Positions 8,206-14,271 of a stretch of DNA of 14,271 bases are shown piece after piece. The stretch's first letter is position 1; every line of letters begins with the position of its first letter. The notes under the pieces are model-generated. The model made no database searches, was not told where the DNA came from, and saw only the letters and a list, made by a program, of their open reading frames with translations. The translations under genes were made by a program, and so were the position numbers. Origin of the DNA: Scenedesmus sp. ARA3 (lineage: Eukaryota > Chlorophyta > Chlorophyceae > Sphaeropleales > Scenedesmaceae); assembly GCA_004335835.1 (NCBI GenBank), contig RWJK01000188.1, forward strand, positions 1-14,271, given 5' to 3'.

Positions 8206-10709
8206 TCACTGGCTGGGGCTGCCACGCCTTGCCTGGTCTGGCGATAGTGATCGCGCCCGCTCCGGGGAGTGGCTGTTGTGGCGCTTGAGGTCCTTGTCAT
8301 GGGGGGTGGCAGGGGAGCGGGAGCGTGAGCGCCTGGCCGTATGCAGCAGTAGCAAGGCGCCAAATGCCGTGCGCATGCAGGCCACGCATGGACGCAGGAT
8401 GCATGGGGAGCAGAGCAAACACAAGCAGCAAGCTTGTTACACAATCATTGACTAAATCATTTGCAAAGGCGCGCAAGCATCCAAGAGACAAGCAGCAAGC
8501 AGAGATACACAGAGAGTGGCTGTTGTGGCGCTTGAGGTCCTTGTCGTGGGGGGTGGCAGGGGAGCGGGAGCGTGAGCGCCTGCCGCGCATATGCAAGCCG
8601 GGCATGGACGCAGGATGTAGGGGAAACAGAGCAAACACACGCAGCAAGCTTGGGTTCCTGCAGCCTTTCCACGGAGCCAGGTAACACGCAGACAGGAAGC
8701 GCCAGGTCCAAACAGCCACATCATAGCAGCAGCACGCATGCACAGACACCATGCCAGCGCCAGCAGCCGCCAAGCGCTGCTCCCGCAACCACTTCCAGTG
8801 CTGGCGCAGCGGCTGTGCGCCCACAACGCCAGCCAACAGTCCACAGTCAAACACACCATGTGGCTGTGGCCTCCTCCAAGCCTGCACATATCAAAGCAAG
8901 CAGCAGTTGCCTGCATGTCCTCAGACACATGCTGATGTTGCACATATGCCTGCCAGCCAGCCAGCCCAAGAACATAAGCGTCAGCGCCTCACCTGCGTGG
9001 TGAGGGTGAGCGCCCTTCCGTCCAGCGCCAGCCAAAAAGCTCAAAGTCAGCACGGGACGCCCAGTCCACCTTCCAGCGGCGGCCATCCATCTTGAAGCCG
9101 TCTGCGCGGAGAAGGGAAAAGAAAAGAAGCATGTACGCGGCAGGGCCACAGCACATGCAGCAGGGCCACAGCACATGCAGTGTGTCGGAATGGGCCGCGG
9201 GGTCGAAGAGGATGCAATGCTGTGTGTGCAAGCGGTTCCCTAGGCAGCAGCATGCATGTGGCGCTGCAGCAGGAGCAGGGGACATTGCTAACACATCAGA
9301 CTGGTGAATGCAGCCAGCTAGCTTGTATGAGCCATGTGCTGAGCACATGGCAGCACTAGAAAGCAAATGCTACTAGCAGCAGTGCTGCAGGTACTCACCC
9401 ATCTTGTCCCATGCGTACTTGGCATCAGATGACCTGCAATGCATAGAGTCAAGAGGCACCACGTAGCGCAGCAAGGCAGGGCACCAGCCAGGCAGGGCAG
9501 TCAGGCGCAGCCGAGACCAACAACAGTGCTGCGCACACAGCGGGATGGAGGTGGTTGGTGCTGCTGCAGTGGGCTGTACATCTCTAAGCAACATGAACAT
9601 CCGTTACACAAAGCAAAGCATGTGCCAGAAGAGAAGGCAAGCCTCTTCAACTGTACCGCCCCAGTAATAAAAAAAGCGGTGCTGATGTCAAGAGGTGTGG
9701 CTTGTGGGGAGTAACATTTGGAACCTTGTACTTCAGCATATGACATGTAGAGCACACACATGACCACATATCTACAACCGCCAAAGCAACAGCATGCTGC
9801 ATTCCGCTGCGCATGATCAGGACCTGCAGGCGCGGCTTGCTGCAGTCTTGCTCAGCCGGCTTGATGAGGCGAGGTGTTCGTGGCCGGAAGGAGGTGGATG
9901 CAGGCAGGTTGCTTGTGCACGTCTTGGCTAGGACGCGCTGCAGCTGGTGCAACAGCCAACCAAAAAGGAGCAGGTTCGACCAGCCGCACAGCACACAGCA
10001 TGAATTGCTAGAGCACTGCACTGCAATGCTGGCACAGTGCAATACGAAAGCGGCCGACACAAGCTGTCTTAAAAACCTACTGGCAATCTATCTGCCAGTG
10101 TGCCGACTGTGTTCGCTCCAAACCGCACGCTTCAACTTTCTGATCCTTCACTCCTAGCAGGGTCGGTGAAAGACAGCAGCTATCATACACCGCACCATTG
10201 CACCACACCAGTGCGGGACAGCAATGCGCAACGCCTGCTGCTATAGCAGTAGAATAGTGGCTACCGTACCTGTCAAACTCCACCAGTGCGGCGCGCGCCT
10301 TATAGTCGCGGGTCACGTGCAGCACCTTGCCTGCCATCTCAAACTCATACTGGATGTCTGCTTGCAGGAAAGCAGGCGGGAACAGCAGGCAACACAGGCG
10401 AGGCGTAAGGCGATTCCCCATGCATGGGTCATGACAAGCAGGTGGCTGCAGCGGTGGCAGCAGCATGATTATAGACCTGCAGCGGTGCCAGAGGCGCTGC
10501 TAACGCAAAAGATGTACACAGGAAGGTGTAAAACTGCTAAGCATGGCAATGTGGGTGAAATGCACGCCTGCCAGCTGCGCTGTCGCTGCTACTCCTGCTG
10601 TCGCTGGTACTGCTGCTCTTCCCAGCGCCAGCAGCCCACCTGATGAGGGAGTGTTGCTGCTGAGGTTGTCCACAACCAAAACATAGCGGCTGTACTGCTT
10701 GCGCGACAT
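8206..10709 (-). CDS. SR-type splicing factor: one RRM plus short RS/SP tail, five exons
   Basis: Exons on the minus strand are 10709-10640, 10357-10270, 9433-9399, 9101-8993 and 8332-8206, totalling 429 nt (142 residues plus TGA). Junctions are GT-AG in phases 1, 2, 1, 2 and all agree. ATG 10709 has ACC just before it. Residues about 8-80 form an RRM: RNP2-like YVLVVDNL, the DIQYEFEMAGKV helix, ARAALVEF at the RNP1 position, SSDAKYAWDKMDG and GRRWKVDWA. The tail (94-142) is rich in SP/RS dipeptides (GRSPSPRRRSRSRSP). SR proteins bind pre-mRNA in the nucleus and guide splice-site choice. The RNP1 site lacks the usual aromatic residues, as in the second, atypical RRM of some SR proteins. Family is confident; orthology is not. 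A partial copy of the last exon lies in the intron before it. Confidence 0.85.
8515..8655 (-). repeat. Acceptor-side copy of the last SR-gene exon
   Basis: On the minus strand, the intron end plus the first 65 bases of the last exon are duplicated 247 bp upstream in the gene. Exon-like 8579-8515 matches 8332-8268 with one difference, a synonymous His codon. Flanking intron (AGAGCAAACACA, GCAGCAAGCTTG, GGACGCAGGATG) is shared with 8332-8435. The copy keeps its acceptor (GCGGCAG, AG at 8581-8580) but breaks off inside the exon, after the HNSHS codons, at the edge of the duplicated block. Confidence 0.92.
9141..9180. repeat. 20-bp tandem duplication in an SR-gene intron
   Basis: CAGGGCCACAGCACATGCAG occurs twice head to tail (9141-9160 and 9161-9180), within the third intron of the minus-strand gene. 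The copies are identical. Confidence 0.95.
10358..10363 (-). other. NAGNAG tandem acceptor before SR exon 2
   Basis: The minus strand reads TTTCCTGCAAGCAGACATCC. The AAG (10363-10361) and CAG (10360-10358) are both usable and in frame. Use of the first would add one residue (Ala) between Ser23 and Asp24, in the loop after RRM strand 1. I chose CAG as the stronger consensus. Confidence 0.5.
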
Positions 10710-11256
10710 GGTGAGCGCGATCGCGGCAAAGAAGACTCTAGACTTCGAGGGATAGGTGTGGTGTGTTCACTGCAAACAAGCTCTGCTGCCCGGTAAGGCT
10801 TTCAAGTACTATTTAAATGTCTTAAAGCTGCCGTAAGCAGGAAATTGCGCCCAAGAATTGCCGCAGACACGTCGAACACGTCTGATGAGTAATAGCTGTT
10901 GCTGCGACAGCGATGCTGGCGACAAGAACAAGTTTAAAGTCTTCGGTGAAAGCAAAAGTGACAGCGGGTGCACAGAAGCACGGGTTGAAACAATGCGAGC
11001 AGACGACAGACAGACGTGCTGTTCTTTGGTGTCAAGGTTAGGGTCTGGGCCTCGTACGCAACCTGTCTCGTTTCAACGCATGCTGCATCCTGAAAACCTG
11101 GAAACGGTGTGGCCGACGACAATGGCCAGTCTCGTCTGATCCAGTGTTCAACACCATTCCTCCCGAATCAGTTATGGGCACCTTTAAGCAGCAGCTTCAC
11201 TGGCCCTTTGGCTGATCAAAACAGGTTGATTATAGTACGTTTGATCTGTTGCCACC
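10710..11256. promoter_or_regulatory. Divergent promoter region between the SR gene and the third gene
   Basis: 547 bp separate the two start codons. On the minus-strand side, the palindrome ATTTAAAT at 10811-10818 lies about 100 nt upstream of the SR start and could be a TATA-like element. The plus-strand side has no clear TATA box. The open frame at 10858-11139 has no recognisable domain and probably covers leader or promoter sequence. Confidence 0.5.
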
Positions 11257-12279
11257 ATGTCCGAAACACAGCAAGATGCCACCTCAGTGGTGCACAAACC
11301 ACCTGGTGCACTCTGCTTGGGTGGCTTGCTGCCTCTTAAGCTGGTCAAAACTGCGTCTAAGACACCTCGGATACAGTCACCTCGGGCCACGGAGCCGGAT
11401 GAAGTCATGCGCAAGGTGCTGCTTGGCTTTGGCCCATGCAGGACAGCTAGCAGCAGCGCTGGGCACTTGTTGGTGGTCCCACACCCCAGCTAGACCCAGC
11501 TGGGCTCAATGTGCTCACAATTTGTTTTGTGTTTCTGTTGTACTTGTCTGTATCTATTCAACTAGGCCGTCGAGCAGCTTGCAGATGGCCTGCCCAGGCT
11601 TGCAGCTGAGGCGCAGTGGCCAGCACTGGCCCGGGCGCTGCACTTTGTGCTGTGGCTGTCCCCAGGCCCTGCCACAGCAGCCTTCATCCAAGCGCGTGGC
11701 ACAGCACGCGTGCAAGGTGCGGCAGCAGCAGTGGCAGTGTTGTCACACCAGCAAGCAGTGGAAAATGACAGAGCAAAGCCAGCGGGTACAGCTGCGCTAC
11801 TTAGCAACCCTAGCGCTTCAGGTGCAAGATGCTGGCAGTGCAGGCTGTGCAGTGTCACGGCATGCCGTTCCATGGCTGGTGTAGCTTGCTGCTTGAGCTG
11901 GCGGACTGCCAACCGAAAGGATCGACAGTGCATGTTGTGCAGTTGCCGCTTTCGTCTCCCTTGTGATGCCAGCGCTCCCTGCTGCTCTGCCACCCACCCT
12001 GCCACGTCAACTTGCTGCTGCTGCTGCTGCTGCTGCACACAGAGGTGATCAAGGCAGCAGCTGCTAGCGAGGAGCATGGGGCGCTGGGCGTGCTGCAGCC
12101 GGGCACTGCGCTGCTGCTGCTGTGTGTGCGGGAGTCGGAGCGCGCAGCAGACCTGGTGGTGGAGAGCCAGTCAGTGAGGTGAGGCAGCAGCCAAGTTTGA
12201 CTGGCCAGTTTGACCTGAATGGCCAGTTCGACCATCACGTGCAGCAGACCTGGTGGTGGAGAGCCAGTCAGTGAGGTGA

Positions 12280-12354
<75 letters not shown>

Positions 12355-13372
12355 TGATGCGGCACCATCAGCAGCGTTTACTGCAGGGTGCTGGTGACCT
12401 GCAAGGTGCCGGCATGCGCTAGGCCCGTAGCCAGGGCGAATAGCAGGATGATTACGTGAGCAGGGCAGGGCTCCGCACTGGACGCTTGGCAGCAGCAGCT
12501 TATGCTTGTGTGATACCGAAGTGCAATTGTGCAAACAAACACACAGTTGCCTTGTTTGACTGGTTTGACCTGACTAACCAGTTCGACTCGTTTGAGCTGC
12601 TGAGCAGATGTGGCAAGCAGCTGCCGCAGCAGCGACCACTACGCGGTGTTTGGCATCACCAGCACCCCAGATCATGAAGTTCCTCGGTGGCTGCCACGCC
12701 ACCTTCCATGTCGATGTGCTGTGCTGAGTTGCTGTATCGCTTTGTGCTGCATGCCTGCAGGCTGCTGCTGCAGCTGCTGCTGCGGCCCGGCGTGGGCCCA
12801 GTCACGAAACGCCACACCGCGGAGATCCTGCAGGCGCTGGCAGCAACCAAGCTGGGTGAGCGCTGACGGCTTTCCACAGCAGCAGCAGCAGCTGCAGCAG
12901 CGGGGGCAGAAGGAGCAGGCTGCAAGTATTGGTATCAGGCAGTTGGCAGCAGCAGTAGCAGTAGCAGCAGCAGCAGTAGCAGCGGCAGTGGCGCCGTGAC
13001 AGAAAGCGCGGCAGCGGCAAGCGCTGCTGCTGGTGATCCCGTTCAGCCAAGAGCAGCAACACTCAGCATGTAGGCTGCATATCATTGCATTGCGTGCTGC
13101 TTTGCCATGTTTGTGGACTCCACACATCACTGAAATTGTTACAGCAGCAGACTGGAGTTTGCAGTGTGTTGTGTCCTCTCAACCAGGCAGCCCTATGGTC
13201 AGCAGAGCTGCTGCGCTCAAGTCGATCTGTCGTGCTCACTGCTGCCGCTGCTGCTGCTGCTGCTGCTGCAGTGTATCGTGATGTGCTGCATGGTGCTGGC
13301 GTGGTGGAGGTGCTGCGGGCCGCCCTCACCGACGCGGCAGTGCTGGCAGACCTACAGCTGCTGCAGGTGCGG

Positions 13373-13411
<39 letters not shown>

Positions 13412-14271
13412 TGCAGGCGCAATGGGCAGTCAGCTGGCTTGCTGTAAAATGAAAAAAAAACATTCTCGGGCAGCAGCAGCAGCGCATGCTGTTGTACGCA
13501 TGCTGTTGTACGCAAGCTGATGCCGCTGCCCTACACTCGCACATGCTGCATGCATGCTGGCCGCACTGTTGACGCCCGCAGCCTTTTGCGCAGCAGCAGC
13601 CTCCTGCTCTGTCGTGCCTGCAACCGCTGCTCGACCCTACCTGCTGCTGCTGCTGCTGCTGCAGCGTCTGCTGTGGGTGCTTGCGAGCCTGAGTGATGAC
13701 GACAGCGTGTACAAGGATGACATGCGGCTGGCGGGGCTGCCGGCTGGCCTGGCTGCGCTGTTTGCGGTGTACCAGGCGCACAGCAGCCTGGCTGAGCTGC
13801 GGCCTGTGGCGGCACTCATGCTGAGGTGTGTACGAAGATGTTAAACGCTGCTGCTGCTGATGTATCAAACAAGTTTGCTGTGCTGGTGGTGGGGAGGGAG
13901 GTGCTAGCATGCTGCACAGCGTTGTGGCCTGGCAATTGGGTTGACAACAAAATGCCATGGTGTGCAGCAGGTGTTGTATGGGAAGTGTGGGAAGTAGAAG
14001 GTCAGCTGTGGTGCTCCAGGCGCACAGCAGCCCGGCTGAGCTGCGGCCAGTAGCGGCGATGCTGGGGTGCATGAGGCATCTGTTCAGCGCTGCTGGTGGT
14101 GCTGGTGGTGCTGGTTCAAACGTGAACTGCGGACATGCGGCTGACTGGTCAGCAGCAGCTGCAGCTGCTAGCTTCAGTTGTTCGCTTCTGGGTGAATGAC
14201 AGCTGCTCCTGCTGCTGCTGCTGCTGCTGCTCTCTTCTGTGCCCGCAGGTGCCTGCACGTCATGGCCACAT
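11257..14271 (+). CDS. Unrecognised helix-rich (ARM/HEAT-like) protein, seven exons, 3' end off the window
   Basis: Exons are 11257-11415, 11566-11716, 12043-12178, 12761-12855, 13272-13366, 13665-13825 and 14249-14271 (partial). All junctions are GT-AG and the phases (0, 1, 2, 1, 0, 2) agree, giving about 273 residues. The start has a Kozak-like GCCACCATG and an in-frame TGA at 11242-11244. After a basic N-terminus the protein is Leu/Ala-rich in amphipathic stretches: AVEQLADGLPRLAAEAQW, EVIKAAAASEEHGALGVLQP, RLLLQLLLRPGVGPVTKRH, TAEILQALAATKL, DVLHGAGVVEVLRAALTD, RLLWVLASLSDDDSVYKD and LAALFAVYQAHSSLAELRP. This resembles armadillo/HEAT-type alpha solenoids, but I recognise no family, so function is unknown. 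Introns hold CAG tracts near donors, CTG tracts at acceptors and two junction copies. An extra cassette exon in the third intron cannot be excluded. Confidence 0.62.
12238..12281 (+). repeat. Donor-side copy of the end of exon 12043-12178
   Basis: The exon end and donor (GCAGCAGACCTGGTGGTGG, AGAGCCAGTCAGTGAG, then GTGAGGCAGCAG) are repeated exactly 97 bp downstream. The second exon-like end is at 12275 and its GT at 12276-12277. Using the second donor would read through an in-frame TGA (TGGCCAGTTTGA), so it would be unproductive. Confidence 0.93.
12282..12353 (+). repeat. (CAG)24 microsatellite with one CAA
   Basis: Twenty-four triplets, all CAG except CAA at 12309-12311, directly after the copied donor in an intron of the third gene. 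Interrupted CAG runs are usually more stable than pure ones; this is the longest triplet tract in the window. Confidence 0.97.
12630..12686 (+). other. Possible frame-preserving cassette exon (weak)
   Basis: In the intron 12179-12760, an acceptor CTGCCGCAG and a weak donor CTCG/GTGGCT bound 57 nt that fit the phases on both sides and encode SSDHYAVFGITSTPDHEVP (first residue and last Arg split). Another frame nearby encodes IMKFLGGCHATFHVDV. The donor is poor and I recognise neither peptide, so the gene model leaves both out. Confidence 0.18.
12877..13271 (+). repeat. CAG tracts and terminal CTG tract in the intron 12856-13271
   Basis: (CAG)5 at 12877-12891 lies 21 nt after the donor, with more CAG/TAG triplets at about 12945-12990. 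(CTG)7 at 13248-13268 abuts the acceptor CAG 13269-13271. The tracts are mutually complementary in the transcript. Confidence 0.85.
13377..13664 (+). repeat. Paired (CAG)10 and (CTG)7 tracts at the two ends of one intron
   Basis: (CAG)10 at 13377-13406 begins 10 nt after the donor GT (13367). (CTG)7 at 13641-13661 runs into the acceptor CAG at 13662-13664. Between them are an A9 run near 13452 and a 14-bp tandem duplication. Confidence 0.92.
13484..13511. repeat. 14-bp tandem duplication
   Basis: GCATGCTGTTGTAC occurs twice head to tail (13484-13497, 13498-13511), followed by a further GCA. It is intronic in the third gene. Confidence 0.95.
14016..14070 (+). repeat. Donor-side copy of the end of exon 13665-13825
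   Basis: CCAGGCGCACAGCAGCC, GGCTGAGCTGCGGCC and ATGCTG, then GGGTGC, repeat the exon end near 13770-13827 with substitutions and a 3-nt deletion. A TAG lies in the copied reading frame (CCAGTAGCG), and the donor context is weakened to GG/GTGCAT. This is an older, decayed copy than the one at 12238. Confidence 0.85.

Larger units (their letters stand above)
12194..12592. repeat. Two related 35-40 bp TTTGAC-rich repeats in an intron of the third gene
   Basis: A motif with TTTGACTGG, TTTGACCTGA and CCAGTTCGAC occurs at about 12194-12232 and again at 12552-12588. The second lacks four bases between the TTTGACTGG and TTTGACCTG blocks. They flank the CAG tract and the exon copy in the same intron. 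Origin unknown. Confidence 0.75.

Noticed and set aside
10858..11139. Open frame of 93 codons in the divergent promoter region
   Set aside because: No recognisable domain, and it lies upstream of a well-placed start (GCCACCATG) of the third gene; more likely leader or promoter sequence.
12171..12534. Poly-Leu and poly-Ala open frames over the CAG tract
   Set aside because: Pure triplet-repeat translations within an intron; no support as genes.
12610..12999. J-domain-like peptide (DHYAVFGITSTPDHE)
   Set aside because: The resemblance is only a few residues, there is no HPD motif, and the frame continues into low-complexity sequence; kept only as a weak cassette-exon candidate.

Overview
The window looks like nuclear DNA of a green alga. 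Three intron-rich genes carry GT-AG introns, CTG/CAG triplets are everywhere, the base composition is moderately GC-rich, and the conserved protein is a plant-like COPI subunit. A chlorophyte, perhaps Sphaeropleales (Scenedesmus/Tetradesmus-like), is my best guess; that placement is inference.

Layout: (1) 1-6168, + strand: the 3' part of the coatomer delta subunit gene (COPI coat). It consists of five exons at 325-570, 2896-3029, 3570-3684, 4613-4815 and 5902-6168. All intron phases agree and give 321 residues ending in Tyr-His-Val-Val; the longin-domain half lies off the left edge. (2) 6169-8205: a gene-free interval between convergent genes. (3) 10709-8206, - strand: a complete five-exon gene for a 142-residue SR-type RNA-binding protein with one RRM and a short RS/SP tail. 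(4) 10710-11256: a divergent promoter region. (5) 11257-14271, + strand: the first six exons and the start of a seventh of an unrecognised, helix-rich (ARM/HEAT-like) protein that runs off the right edge.

The striking feature is in the introns. Most coatomer introns are built largely from tandem, diverged copies of their own exon-intron junctions. Donor-side copies (exon end plus GT donor plus intron start) pile up after the real exon. Acceptor-side copies (CTG-rich intron end plus AG plus exon start) pile up before the real exon. I count about 33 such copies in the coatomer gene: 2 upstream of exon 325; 3 donor-side and 13 acceptor-side in the next intron; 3 and 1; 7 and 0; 2 and 2. Single copies of the same kind occur in the SR gene (one acceptor-side) and in the third gene (two donor-side), so the process is not specific to one gene. 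No copy is a complete exon, and the copies I tested would shift the frame. I read them as non-coding products of junction-anchored tandem duplication, probably helped by CTG/CAG tracts, that also leave arrays of decoy or possibly recursive splice sites.

The three genes have no evident shared pathway: vesicle coat, splicing factor, unknown. All exon models come from reading frame, splice consensus and phase agreement only; no transcript evidence was available.
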